A stretch of 64,000 nucleotides of DNA from JAOPZW01 sp963764585 (GCA_963764585.1 CAVXTB010000003.1:558001-622000); one strand, 5' to 3'. Shown: positions 52,181 to 61,384, counted from the first letter of the stretch. Notes: generated by a model from the sequence alone, not told the origin. Program-made: numbers and translations.

Positions 52181-52398
52181 AGGGACCACGCCCAGCTCCT
52201 CCTGGCGGGCCAACTCCCGCATCGATCCGCACGACGCGAGGCTTCCGGTCATCGTCGTCGGTCTCGACGACGATCCCGGGTTCGTCCTCCGCGCGGCGCT
52301 CGGCGCGATCCCTGGGTGCCCAGGGAGCAGGCGGACGACCTGCTCGCGGAGGCGAGCGAAGCGGGCGCTGGGACGCGGCGCCGTCACCCGGACGCAAG

Positions 52399-53550
52399 TC
52401 AGGCCGCCGTGCGGTAGGGCGATCGCTCGTTCAGGAGCGCGTCGGCGCGGATGCGGCGCTCGATGTTGGTGATCGAGACGATGCCGACGGGTCGCCGGGC
52501 CGCATCGACGACCACGACGCGTCCCGTGCGCAGGAACGCCGGCCGCGCGAGCAGCTCGGTGACGGGCGTCTGCGGGGTGACCAGCAGAGCGGGATCCAGG
52601 CACGCGACGTCGCCGACGCGCCGGTGAGAGCGATCGGCCGGCGGCACGAGGCGCACGTCGTCGATGGTCAGCACGCCGAGCGCCCGGCCGTCGGGCCCGA
52701 CGACCGGGAAGGCGCTGAAGAGGTGACGCGAGAACCCGACGACGACGGCGTCCTGCAGCGACAGGTCCGCGGCGAGGGTCACGGCCGGCGCCGTCATGAC
52801 GGTGGCGGCGATGCGCCCGGCGAACTCGCGCTCGATCGTGGCGCGCTGCGCCTCGGCCGCCGCGGCGACGATGATGAAGCCGCCGATTAGGGCAAGCCAG
52901 AGGCCGCCGACCGCTCCCGATGCGAAGGACACGATGCCCAGTGCGACGAGCACGAAGCCGAACACGCGGCCGCTGCTCGCGGCGAGTGCGGTGGCCTGCT
53001 CGCGATCTCCCAGGCGTCGCCACAGCAGCGCGCGCATGACCCGGCCGCCGTCGAGCGGGAAGGCGGGCAGGAGGTTGAAGACGAGGATCGCCGCGCTCAC
53101 GTAGACCTGGTAGTCGACGAAGGCGCGCAGCGCCGCGGGCGCGCCGCCGATCAGAAGCCGCAGCGCGCCGAACCCCGCGAGCAGCGCGGCGGTGACGGCG
53201 GGGCCGGCGAGCGCGAAGCGCAGCTCGTCGCCCGCGGCGCGCGGCTCCCCGGCCATGCGCGCGACGCCGCCGAGCAGCCACAGGTCGATCTCCTCGATCT
53301 CGACGCCGTGACGCCGCGCAACGACGGCGTGGCCGAGCTCGTGCAGGAGGATCCCGGCAAACAATGCCAGCGCGCTGGCGAGGCCGAAGAGATAGGCGCC
53401 GGTGTCGCTGATCCCCGGAGCCTCGGACGGGAAGTAGTCGCTGCCGAGGGCGAGGGTGATCAGCGCGACGATGATGAGCCAGAGTGGATGGATGCCCACG
53501 GGCACGCCGGCGAGGCGGCCGATGCGCAGCGTGAGACGCCGTCCGGGCAT
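52399..53550 (-). CDS. site-2 protease (M50) with two CBS domains
   Basis: From ATG 53550 the protein has 383 residues. Membrane helices surround the zinc site HELGHAVVARRHG (about residues 70-82) and the second motif PAFPLDGGRVMRALLW. The C-terminal 120 residues form two CBS repeats (VMTAPAVTLAADLSLQDAVV and FPVVGPDGRALGVLTIDDVR in the first). Such intramembrane proteases cut membrane-bound regulators, and the CBS pair may sense adenine nucleotides. The start overlaps the universal stress protein stop (TGATG), suggesting coupled stress-related expression. Confidence 0.9.
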   Translation of the reverse strand: MPGRRLTLRIGRLAGVPVGIHPLWLIIVALITLALGSDYFPSEAPGISDTGAYLFGLASALALFAGILLHELGHAVVARRHGVEIEEIDLWLLGGVARMAGEPRAAGDELRFALAGPAVTAALLAGFGALRLLIGGAPAALRAFVDYQVYVSAAILVFNLLPAFPLDGGRVMRALLWRRLGDREQATALAASSGRVFGFVLVALGIVSFASGAVGGLWLALIGGFIIVAAAAEAQRATIEREFAGRIAATVMTAPAVTLAADLSLQDAVVVGFSRHLFSAFPVVGPDGRALGVLTIDDVRLVPPADRSHRRVGDVACLDPALLVTPQTPVTELLARPAFLRTGRVVVVDAARRPVGIVSITNIERRIRADALLNERSPYRTAA

Positions 53551-54461
53551 CAGACCCGCGCCCGCTTCCCGCCAAGTATGGCCACGGGCGGCGCGGCCGG
53601 TTCCAGGCGCGCGTTGTGCGGCACGACGATCACGGGGCACGCGCTGTCTCGGATGACGCGCGCCGAGACCGATCCGAGCAGGACGCCGCGCAGCGGCCCA
53701 AGGCCGCGCGAACCGAGCACCAGGAGATCGACCACGAAGGACCTCCCAATCAGCGCGGCGGCCGGGTCGCCGTACAGGAGCGTGGCCTCGGCCTCCAGGG
53801 CCGGGTCGAGCTCGGCGACCACGTGGCGCAGCTCTGCCATGGGACGCGCGCGGAGGCGATGCGCGGCCGCGGCGCCCAGCTCGTCGCGCGCGAGCGTGGC
53901 ATCGACCGTGCCGGGCGGGTCGGTCGCGCGCACGACGGCCAGGCGTGCGCCGACCCCTCCGGCGAGCTCCGCGGCGTACGCGAGGGCAAGCCGCGACTCG
54001 GGCGCGCCGTCAAAGGCGCATGCGACGCTGCGCAGCTGCTCGTGGTCGCGCTCGGAGAAACCGCGCGGCGCGATCGCGATCGGACGGCGGGCCTCCTCGA
54101 GCAGGTGCTCGCCGGTGCCGCCCGGCAGCACCCGTCGCAGCCGGCCGCGATGGGTCGAGCCGATGACGATGAGCGACGCCTTCAGACGAGCGGCGATCTC
54201 CTCGAGGGCGTGGGCCGGGTGGCGATCCGCGATGGCAATGGTCTCGCTTCCGACCCAGCCGTCAAGGCGCGCAAGCACTGCCTCCGCGTCGGCGCGCAGC
54301 GCCCGCCCGTACGAGGCGCCGCCTTCGCCAGCGCGATACCGATCGGCCGCGTACGCGTACACGAGGACCAGCTGCGTCCCGGTCTGTGCCAGGCAGCGTG
54401 CCAGCGCGAGCGCGTCACGAGACCGCTCCGATCCGTCTACGCCGACGACGAGCGTTCGCAC
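53550..54461 (-). CDS. tandem universal stress protein (UspA x2)
   Basis: From GTG 54461, with AAGGAG about 9 bases upstream, the protein has 303 residues. Two UspA domains are arranged in tandem: TLVVGVDGSERSRDALALAR opens the first, and VACAFDGAPESRLALAYAAE the second. The ATP-binding loops are IGSTHRGRLRRVLPGGTGEH and LGSRGLGPLRGVLLGSVSAR, both of the G-2x-G-9x-G kind. It would bind ATP and act in stress tolerance. Two earlier in-frame GTGs (54479, 54470) lack a suited ribosome binding site. Its stop overlaps the start of the protease gene. Confidence 0.9.
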   Translation of the reverse strand: MRTLVVGVDGSERSRDALALARCLAQTGTQLVLVYAYAADRYRAGEGGASYGRALRADAEAVLARLDGWVGSETIAIADRHPAHALEEIAARLKASLIVIGSTHRGRLRRVLPGGTGEHLLEEARRPIAIAPRGFSERDHEQLRSVACAFDGAPESRLALAYAAELAGGVGARLAVVRATDPPGTVDATLARDELGAAAAHRLRARPMAELRHVVAELDPALEAEATLLYGDPAAALIGRSFVVDLLVLGSRGLGPLRGVLLGSVSARVIRDSACPVIVVPHNARLEPAAPPVAILGGKRARV

Positions 54462-54616
54462 AGCTGTCACTCCTTGCACCCGACCCTAGGCCCGGCATGG
54501 ACGCGGCGCATCCGCGTGGGCTGCCCCTTCAGCTGCGGATTCGTACGGACGCCGAGCGAGCGCGGTGGGGGACCGTACGGATGGCGCGAGCGGCGCGCCG
54601 ACGTAGATTCGCCGGT

Positions 54617-55891
54617 ATGCCCAGGATCATCATCGCCGGCGGCGGGATCGCGGGACTCGAGGCCCTGCTCGCGCTGCGCGCGCATCTCGGAACCCGCGCC
54701 GAGATCGAGCTGCTCGAAGCCGGCAGCGCGCTGTCGCAGCGCCAGTACGCGGTCGCCGAGCCGTTCGGCGCCGAGCCGGCGACCGACATCGATATCGCGG
54801 CGATCGCGGCAGACCATGCTGCCCACGTGCGCCCGGACCAGCTCGCCTCGGTCGACCCCGACGGGCGGCGGATTCGCACGGTGCGCGGTGACACCCTCGC
54901 CTACGACGCGCTGCTCGTCGCCGTGGGCGCGTCGACGGACGTCGCGATCCCCGGCGCGCTCACCTTCACCGGTTCACGGGACGTCGCCACGTTCGGTCGC
55001 CTGCTCGAAGACGTCGAAGCTGGGAGGGTCGAGCGCGTCGCGTTCGCCGTCCCAGCGACCGTGACCTGGACGCTTCCCCTCTACGAGCTCGCGTTCATGG
55101 CCGGTGAGTACGCGCGCGCCAAGCGCCTCGAGGTCGGGCTGATCCTCGTGACCCCCGAGCGCACGCCGCTCGAGGCATTCGGCCCGCGCATCGCCTCGCA
55201 GATCTGGAATCTCCTGGCCGAGCGCGGCATCGTGTTGCGCGCAAGCAGCGTCCCGCTGCGAGCCGGAGCCGGCGGCCTCGTCGTCGCGCATGGCCAGACC
55301 GTCCAGGCGCACCGGACCGTGTCGCTGCCCCGGCTCGGCGGCCCCTGGGTCAGCGGGCTGCCGCACGACGCCCAGGGGTTCATCGTGACCGACGAATACG
55401 GCGCCGTGCCCGGGGTCGACGCGGTCTGGGCGGCCGGCGACGCCACCGCGTTCCCGATCAAGCAGGGCGGCATCGCGGCGCAACAGGCCGACGCCGCCGC
55501 CGCATCGCTGGCCGCATTCCTCGGCGCCGAGGTCGAGCCCCGGCCCTTCCGTCCCGTGCTGCGCGGCATGCTGCTCGACCCGCGGGGGGCCGTGTTCCTC
55601 GATGCACGACGCGGCGACGTCCCGCGGACGCCGCTGTGGTGGCCGCCGACCAAGGTCGCAGCGCAGCACCTGAGCCGCTACCTGACGCCGGGCACGCCCG
55701 CAGTGCAACCGGAGCCGGAGGAGCTCGATGCGGGCGAGCTGCTGCTCAGCCTCGCCGATCGGCATGCGGCGCTGGGCGAGAACGCGCTCGCGCTGAGCTG
55801 CTTCCGGGCCGCCCAGCAGGTGCGCGGCGAGCTGCCGCCGCAGGCCGCCGCGCGCCGCGACGAGCTCGCCGATGCGCACAACGGCGGGTGA
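54617..55891 (+). CDS. FAD-dependent pyridine nucleotide-disulfide type oxidoreductase (NDH-2/SQR-like)
   Basis: This 424-residue protein begins MPRIIIAGGGIAGLEALLAL, an FAD Rossmann motif. The second FAD motif is VDAVWAAGDATAFPIKQGG, and AYDALLVAVGAST is the middle signature. The active-site CxxC of disulfide reductases is absent, placing it with NADH:quinone dehydrogenase-2 and sulfide:quinone reductase relatives. The usual second Rossmann glycine motif for NADH is weak. The last 50 or so residues form an extra helical tail (LLLSLADRHAALGENALALS). It is divergent from the universal stress protein gene. Confidence 0.85.
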   Translation: MPRIIIAGGGIAGLEALLALRAHLGTRAEIELLEAGSALSQRQYAVAEPFGAEPATDIDIAAIAADHAAHVRPDQLASVDPDGRRIRTVRGDTLAYDALLVAVGASTDVAIPGALTFTGSRDVATFGRLLEDVEAGRVERVAFAVPATVTWTLPLYELAFMAGEYARAKRLEVGLILVTPERTPLEAFGPRIASQIWNLLAERGIVLRASSVPLRAGAGGLVVAHGQTVQAHRTVSLPRLGGPWVSGLPHDAQGFIVTDEYGAVPGVDAVWAAGDATAFPIKQGGIAAQQADAAAASLAAFLGAEVEPRPFRPVLRGMLLDPRGAVFLDARRGDVPRTPLWWPPTKVAAQHLSRYLTPGTPAVQPEPEELDAGELLLSLADRHAALGENALALSCFRAAQQVRGELPPQAAARRDELADAHNGG

Positions 55892-55893
55892 GC

Positions 55894-56112
55894 TCAGCCC
55901 GGCGGTCGGTCCACCCACGTCGTCAGGTCGGCGACGATCTCCCCGACGGATCGGTCGGTGCGCAGAACGCGGTGGCGCGCCGCGGGAACCTCGTCGAGCG
56001 GGGCGAACCGCCCGTCGAGCCGCTCGGCGACGGCGGCCGTGGCGTCTGACTCGCGCAGCTGGTCTGATTCGCGCGCGCGCGAGACCCGATCACGGCGCGC
56101 GGGGCACGGCAC
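55894..56112 (-). pseudogene. C-terminal fragment of a phosphotransferase/AAA-kinase protein
   Basis: The minus-strand frame reads SDATAAVAERLDGRFAPLDE and VPAARHRVLRTDRSVGEIVA, then DLTTWVDRPPG and a stop. This is the end of a P-loop kinase domain like the one encoded at 50637-51767 (whose end reads ERWEPLDEVAPQAHLTLRTD). Upstream in a shifted frame, VKYAECRAPRAVIGSRAR extends the match. The P-loop and everything before it are absent. Confidence 0.6.
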
Positions 56113-56179
56113 TCCGCGTACTTGACGGCAGCCGGGGCGGGAGTCACCACGGATCGGCGCGGTCCACTACCACGTTGCC

Positions 56180-56736
56180 GTGAGCCTGTACGCGACGATT
56201 CGCGCGCTGCTCGTCCCGGCGCTGCGCGTGTGGTTTCGCCTGCGCGTCTCGGGGGCCGAGTACGTCCCGGCCGACGGCGCCGTGATCCTCGCGCCCAATC
56301 ACAAGAGCTTCTTGGACGCGTTCTTCATCGGCGTCGCCTTGCGCCGCCGCGTGCACTTCATGGCCAAGGAGGAGCTCTTCAAGGGCCCGCTCGGCTGGCT
56401 GCTGGCCCGCCTCGGCGCCTTTCCGGTCCGCCGTGGCGAGGCCGACGCGCAGGCGATGCAGACGGCGCGTGCGATCCTCGGGCGCGGCGACGTCGTCGTG
56501 GTGTTCCCGGAGGGAACGCGCGTCGAGGACGCTGATGCGTTCGGGTCGCCGCATCACGGCGCGGGCAGGCTCGCGCTTGAAACCGACGCGTCGATCGTGC
56601 GATCGGCATCGGCGGCGGGCTCCTCGCGCGACGGCGGGCGCGCGCGACGCCGCGAATCCTCGGCGTCGTCGAGCCGCTGAAGGTCCGTCGCCGCACCGCG
56701 CGCGGGCGGCTGCTCAAGCGGCTACGCAGGGGCTGA
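56180..56736 (+). pseudogene. PlsC-family acyltransferase, frameshifted near the end
   Basis: GTG 56180 begins MSLYATIRALLVPALRVWFR. The acyltransferase motif NHKSFLD (Hx4D form is NHxxxxD), FMAKEELFKGPLGWLLARLG and VVFPEGTRVEDADAFGSPHH are all present. After ETDASIV near 56602 one base is missing. The expected end (GIGGGLLARRRARATPRILG, then VVEPLKVRRR) is in the next frame and stops at 56734-56736; the current frame stops at 56680. It would acylate lysophosphatidate. The catalytic region is intact. Confidence 0.75.
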
Positions 56737-56872
56737 GGGGCGACGTCGAGGCGATCGCCGAGGCCGGTGACCTGGCGACCGCCATGCGTCACGTCTACGA
56801 CGGCCGCCCGCGGGTGCTTGTGCTGGACTTCAGGATGCCCAACCGGTCGAGCATCGAGGCGTCCGAGGCCAT
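56737..56872 (+). pseudogene. response-regulator receiver fragment
   Basis: The plus strand encodes GDVEAIAEAGDLATAMRHVY, then DGRPRVLVLDFRMPNRSSIE. This is the middle of a NarL-type receiver domain, including the phosphorylated Asp in VLDFRMP. The N-terminal acidic pair and the DNA-binding half are missing. It meets a histidine kinase fragment of opposite strand at about 56873. Confidence 0.6.
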
Positions 56873-56960
56873 CACGGCGACCCGCACGCTGCTGGCGTGC
56901 GCGTGCTTGGCCACGTTGGTCAGCGCCTCGTGCACCAGCCGGTGGATGTAGATGGCCACC
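56873..56960 (-). pseudogene. histidine kinase HATPase fragment
   Basis: The minus strand encodes YIHRLVHEALTNVAKHAHAS, then SVRVAV. This is the N-box of a NarX/LiaS-type sensor kinase (y.lvqEALtNvaKHA.As.v.v). Nothing else of the kinase was found. It abuts the receiver fragment. The remaining bases up to 57244 contain no gene I can support. Confidence 0.6.
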
Positions 56961-57244
56961 ACGATTGCGACCACTGCGGGCAGGTGATCGGCGTCTACGA
57001 GCGACTGGTGGTCGTGGTGGACGGCGAGGCGCGCGTGACCTCTCGCGCCGCCCAGTCGGGCGTCGCCTTGCCGAGCGGGCCGACGTCCACACGCGCGACG
57101 TCGAGGCAGCGCTCGTGCGTCTGTCGCTGGCACACCATCGCACGATGGTCGCCTGTCCCGGCTGGAAGCGGTGCGCAGTCCCGGCGGACGTCCGGATGGC
57201 GGAACGTGCGTGACACGGTTGCAGGTCGGGATCGGACTCCGGGC

Positions 57245-58045
57245 TCAGCGCTCGGTCCTGATGAGTGCTGGCACGTCTGCGATCGATCCGACGATCGCCG
57301 TTGGCTCGATGCCCGATGTCTCGACGACGCCGGCGCGGTACTTGCCCGTGCGCACGAGCACGGCGCGCAGACCGGCGTCCAGCGCTCCGCCGATGTCGGT
57401 TTCGATGTCGTCACCGATCATCACGGAAGCCTTGGCGTCGATGCCGAGCTCGGCGAGCGGCCCGAGGAAGAACGCGCTGGCTGGCTTGCCGACCACGTGC
57501 GCCTGGCGGCCGGTGGCGTACTCGAGCGCCGCGACGAACGGCCCGACGTCGAGCGAGAGCCCGTCGGCGGTCAGCCAGAAGCGGTTCTTCTGGAGCGCCA
57601 CGAGCTCGGCGCCATCCATGACGTGCCGGAAGGCGCGATTGAGCACGTGGTAGGAGAACGCGTCGCCGAGGTCGCCGACGATCACGACATCGACGTCGCG
57701 CTCTGCCCGCTCGAGCGCCGCGAAGTCGCGCTTGACATCGTCGTTCATGACGAGCGCAGCCGTGCGGTGGCCGCGCTCGCGGCAGTGCGCCAGCGCGAGC
57801 GCGGCTGGTGTGACGAGCTCGCCGTCGGCGACCTCGAAGCCGAGGCGGCGAAGCTTGGCGAGCGTCCGCGCGTGTGAGCGTGCGGTCGTGTTGGTCGTGA
57901 AGCGCAGCGCGAGGCCGCTCGCGCGCAGACGTGCGACCGCGTAGATCGCGCCGGGGATCGGCTCGTCCTCCACGTAGAGGACGCCGTCGATGTCGATCAG
58001 CGACGCGCGCACGCCCGTCAGCGCCGGCGCGCGCGCCACGCTCAC
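57245..58045 (-). CDS. HAD-IIA family hydrolase (NagD-like)
   Basis: This 266-residue protein has motif I ASLIDIDGVLYVEDEPIPGA and motif II LRFTTNTTARSHA. The type-II cap lies between TLAKLRRLGFEV and about residue 170, and motif III/IV is VVGKPASAFF with VMIGDDIETDIGGALDAGLR. Members dephosphorylate nucleotides, 4-nitrophenyl phosphate or glycerol phosphate. No operon partner is clear; the zinc-ribbon gene upstream on the same strand ends 4 bases before its start. Confidence 0.9.
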   Translation of the reverse strand: MSVARAPALTGVRASLIDIDGVLYVEDEPIPGAIYAVARLRASGLALRFTTNTTARSHARTLAKLRRLGFEVADGELVTPAALALAHCRERGHRTAALVMNDDVKRDFAALERAERDVDVVIVGDLGDAFSYHVLNRAFRHVMDGAELVALQKNRFWLTADGLSLDVGPFVAALEYATGRQAHVVGKPASAFFLGPLAELGIDAKASVMIGDDIETDIGGALDAGLRAVLVRTGKYRAGVVETSGIEPTAIVGSIADVPALIRTER

Positions 58046-58048
58046 CCC

Positions 58049-58281
58049 TCAGACCCGATGGCGCGCTGCGGCGACCCCGGACTCGTGCGCGCAGTGCGCG
58101 CCGCAGTACAGGGCATCGCCTGACTCGACGCCGTGGCCAATCATGCGGCACTCACAGTGCTCCGGCGCGGCGCAATCGCGTGGATCGCGCACTCGAAGCT
58201 GTCGAACACGTGGCGCTCTCCGGCAACGATGATGTCCATCGTCCTGTCGTACTCGTTGCCACACACCTCGCAGCTGGCCAT
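58049..58281 (-). pseudogene. small cysteine-rich (zinc-ribbon) protein, frameshifted
   Basis: ATG 58281 begins MASCEVCGNEYDRTMDIIVA, then GERHVFDSFECAIHAIAPR. One base is lost near 58168. The expected end (EHCECRMIGHGVESGDALYC, then GAHCA) lies in the next frame and stops at 58049, just before the HAD gene. In the current frame it ends early at 58141. The paired CxxC, FEC and CxxHC residues would bind zinc. Intact homologs of about 77 residues are common in actinobacteria. Function is unknown. Confidence 0.7.
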
Positions 58282-58385
58282 CGGTTGCTCCTCGCGGGCG
58301 GGTTCCCGGTGAACGGTACGCGCCACGATCGCTTGCGGCCATCGCCACGAAGTGCGGACGCTGAAAGTTCGAACCGAGCCTGGCG

Positions 58386-59282
58386 ATGATCGTCTTCTGC
58401 CTTCCGCAACACCGTGCGCTGCTGCCCAATGACCTCGACGAGGCCTCGGAGCCGGTGCTCGGTCGCTGGCGGTTCGGGCGCTTCGCGGATGGCGAGCTGT
58501 GGCTCGAGCTCGATGACGCGGTGGCCGGCCGGGAATGCGCAGTGCTGGGCTCGCTCGCTCCCCCCGACGAGCAGACGCTGCTGATACTGCTCCTGGCCGA
58601 TACGCTCAGGCGTGAAGGTGCGCGGCGGGTGGTGGCGCTGCTGCCCTATCTCGGCTACGCGCGCCAGGACCGACCGCGGTCTCGGCGCAGCTTCGGTGCG
58701 GCGTGGGTCGGCGCGCTGTTAGCGGCTTCCGGCATTCACGAGGTCGTGACGATCGACATCCACAGCGCAGACGCCCAGGCGTCGTTTGCGATGCCGCTGG
58801 TGTCGCTGTCGCCGGCGTCGCTGTTCGCTGGGGAGCTGCTGGCGCTCTCGCCGAGTGAGCTGACGGTGGTGGCGCCCGACGAGGGCGCGATCGACCGCTG
58901 CATGGCGGTAGCGGACGCCGCCGGCATCTCTGGGTCGGTTGCGCATCTGCGCAAGCGCCGCACCGCCCAGGGGGTCGCGCACGTTGAGCTGGTCGGCGCC
59001 GTCGGCGAGCGCGTCGTGATGGTGGACGACATCCTCGATACCGGCGGGACGCTGCTGTCGGCGTGCGCCGAGCTGTGCCGTGCCGGCGTCCAGGAGATCT
59101 TGATCATGGCCACCCACGGCACGCTCAGCACAGAGCGCTGGCGTGACCTGCCGGCGGCCGGGGCGGCGCGGATCTGGCTGACCGACAGCGTTCCGGGCGT
59201 CCGCGCCCGTGTCGGAGACGCGGTCGAGGTGCTCGGCGTCGGGCGGCTCCTGCTGGGCGCCCTCGCATCACCCGCCGCGTGA
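58386..59282 (+). CDS. ribose-phosphate pyrophosphokinase family protein
   Basis: This 298-residue protein starts with MIVFCLPQHRALLPNDLDEA. Two phosphoribosyltransferase-like domains are seen. The first has the ATP-site region VALLPYLGYARQDRPRSRRS and TIDIHSADAQ with the conserved His. The second has the PRPP loop VVMVDDILDTGGTLLSACAE (about residues 209-228). It makes PRPP from ribose-5-phosphate and ATP for nucleotide, His and Trp synthesis. It is somewhat divergent and shorter than main PrsA proteins (about 315-330 residues), so it may be a second copy with a special role. Confidence 0.85.
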   Translation: MIVFCLPQHRALLPNDLDEASEPVLGRWRFGRFADGELWLELDDAVAGRECAVLGSLAPPDEQTLLILLLADTLRREGARRVVALLPYLGYARQDRPRSRRSFGAAWVGALLAASGIHEVVTIDIHSADAQASFAMPLVSLSPASLFAGELLALSPSELTVVAPDEGAIDRCMAVADAAGISGSVAHLRKRRTAQGVAHVELVGAVGERVVMVDDILDTGGTLLSACAELCRAGVQEILIMATHGTLSTERWRDLPAAGAARIWLTDSVPGVRARVGDAVEVLGVGRLLLGALASPAA

Positions 59283-59285
59283 GCG

Positions 59286-59680
59286 TCAGCGCGAGCGGGT
59301 GCTTGCGGGTGCGCGCGCGAGGTGGCGCGCAAACCAGTCGGCGGCGTGCTGCTGGACGGCCTCGAGCGTGCCCGGTTCTCGAAGGGGTGCGTGGCGCCAG
59401 GCACGATCTCAAGCTCGGCCTCGCAGCGCAGCTGCGCCAGCGCCTGGTCTGGCACGTCGGCGGCGGCCCACAGCGCCGCCCCGGCACCGGCGCTGGCGCC
59501 GAAATAGCCGACCCCGAGGTGACACAGGTCGGGCTGCTCGCGCACCCAGCGCGTCGCGGCCACGAGCCGCTCGGCGAGCAGTTCGATGTCGAAGACGTTC
59601 GCGCGGTGGCGCTCCTCGTCGAGCGTCAGCAGATCGATCAGCAGCGTCGCCTGTCCGGCGGCGTTGAGGGCGCCGGCGAC
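59286..59680 (-). pseudogene. dienelactone hydrolase-like remnant
   Basis: Read leftwards, ALNAAGQATLLIDLLTLDEE, HRANVFDIELLAERLVAATR and VGYFGASAGAGAALWAAADV are the central part of a dienelactone hydrolase-like protein. The nucleophile elbow (GYFGASAG) has Ala-Ser-Ala around the Ser. A deletion follows after ADVPDQ, and AQLRCEAELEIVPGATHPFE picks up near the catalytic His. A further shift leads to LEAVQQHAADWFARHLARAP and a stop at 59286. The N-terminus is replaced by the HAF-repeat gene. Confidence 0.7.
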
Positions 59681-60626
59681 CGGTCGAGCCGCCGGGGGGA
59701 TCGATCGTCTTGTAGGTGCCGTTGTGGAGTAGGTAGGCGTGGAGTCCTTGGGCGTCGGCGTATTGGCCCGCGATCTGGCCGCGGTTGTTGATGCCGAAGG
59801 ATGCGGTGGCCGCAAAGCCTGCGATGCCCGGGGGCCCACACCCTGGAGGTCCTGGGCAGCGGACGTCGACGGCGCCTGGGGGGTCGATCGTGGCGAAGAC
59901 GCCTCTGCGCAGGCGGTAGCCGTGCGACCTGCCCTGGGCGTCGGAGTAGCCGCCGACGATCTCGCCGCGGTCGTTGATGTCGAGGGCCCCGCTGCGCGTG
60001 GTGCCGGGGACGTCGATCGTCTTGGAGGAGCGGTCGGTCCGGAGGAAGCCGTGGATCGCACCGCGGGCATCGGCATAGAAGCCGACGACCTGGCCCCGGT
60101 TGTTGATGCCATGCGGCTGCGTGACTAGCGCGCCGGGGACATCGATCGTGGTGAAGTCGCCGTCCCGGTCGCGCACGAAGCCGTGACCGGCCCCGCCGGC
60201 GTCGACGTAGGAGCCGACGACCTGGCCGCGGTCGTTGACGCTGAAGGGGAAGGTCAGCGAGGCGCCGGGGACGTCGAATCTGGTGAAGCGACCTCGCTTG
60301 TCGCGCAGAAAGCCATGAAACGGCGGAACCCCGGCACCGGCATCCGAGTAGAGGCCCACGAGTTCGCCGCCGTTGTTGGCGCCGAAGTACGCGGTGGACG
60401 CCGCTGCGGGGACGTCCTGGAGGGGGGTGAGAACGCCCTTGCTCAGGAGCAGGTTCCCGCTCGTTGCCGCCGGCGGATGCGCGCCTCTACCGGCGCTCGA
60501 GCCGGAGCCGGGGTCGAGCAGGCCGTCAAGGCCGAGCCTGGAAATCGATGCCGGCCTCTCGGCGGCGCCCGCGGGCGCCGCGACCGTGAACGCGAGGATG
60601 GCGAGCGCCGCGGCGGCGATCACCAC
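59680..60626 (-). pseudogene. secreted HAF-repeat protein, 3' truncated
   Basis: From GTG 60626 a signal peptide (VIAAAALAILAFTVAAPAGA) leads into about six repeats of 38-40 residues with the pattern G.F.tiDVPGA....GiNnRGqvVG.Y.Da.G..HGF.r, such as GDFTTIDVPGALVTQPHGIN. These are HAF-family extracellular repeats, likely a beta-propeller. After YKTIDPPGGSTG the match ends and the sequence joins the dienelactone hydrolase remnant. The frame remains open to 59409, but that tail is Arg-rich shadow sequence. The protein is secreted in its intact form; function is unknown. Confidence 0.75.
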
Positions 60627-61018
60627 GACCCTGTGACGGCGGATGCCGATGTCGTGTAGCCGACGTCATGGCCACGTCTTCGCACCGGAGGCCGCACCCG
60701 GATCAATCCACAGCCACGGCGCACAGAGCCATAGCGGCGTCGAAAAGGGCTTGTCCGGCCCAGCTGGTGCTCCTCCGAATCGCAAGCCATGCCGTCGCGG
60801 CATCGGCGACTAGCGATACCCGCAAGCAGGAAGCCGTGCAGAAGGCGCCGTTACGAGACGACGATGCCGTCGCGGCTCACGAGCACACCGTCGCGCAGGT
60901 GGGTGAACACGACAGCGTAGGCGTCGTCGGTGGTCAGGGCGGGAACACGATCAGACGATCGGCACACCGCGTCGGGCGACCATCAGAGCCTCCTGAGAGC
61001 TCCTGACAGCCGGCGGGC
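60627..61018. other. space with a possible gene-end fragment
   Basis: On the minus strand near 60858-60955, VPALTTDDAYAVVFTHLRDG and VLVSRDGIVVS before a stop look like the end of a protein, but I cannot name it. The rest shows nothing I can support. Confidence 0.3.
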
Positions 61019-61384
61019 CTACTCATACGGCGCGTACCGGCGGTGCAGCATGAGCTCGTTGCCGTCGGGATCGGCGAAGATCGCCATGTGGCAGACGCCG
61101 GTGTCGAAGGTGTCGCCGAAGAACTGGACGCCCTTGGCCTCGAGCACCGCGCGCATCTCGGCGACGTCGTCACAGCGCAGCGGCCATGGGTTGCCCTTCT
61201 GGGCGACGAACGGCATGCCCTGCTTCTCGGGCTCCCAGATCCCGAAACACGTGTCGCCGGCCCACTGCTCCCAATCGGCGTGCTCGTCGGGGCGCAGCCC
61301 CAGGACGCCGCGGTAGAAGGCGCGGGAGCGCTCGGGGTCCTGGGTCGGTACGCCGAGGAAGTCGAGTCGTTCGATGACAGCCAT
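61019..61384 (-). CDS. VOC (glyoxalase/bleomycin resistance) family protein
   Basis: From ATG 61384 the protein has 121 residues: MAVIERLDFLGVPTQDPERS, then FYRGVLGLRPDEHADWEQWA. Paired beta-alpha-beta-beta-beta units are seen. HMAIFADPDGNELMLHRRYA is the usual end with the metal-binding Glu. Specific activity (dioxygenase, isomerase or drug binding) cannot be told. An upstream in-frame start at 61414 is possible. Confidence 0.88.
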   Translation of the reverse strand: MAVIERLDFLGVPTQDPERSRAFYRGVLGLRPDEHADWEQWAGDTCFGIWEPEKQGMPFVAQKGNPWPLRCDDVAEMRAVLEAKGVQFFGDTFDTGVCHMAIFADPDGNELMLHRRYAPYE

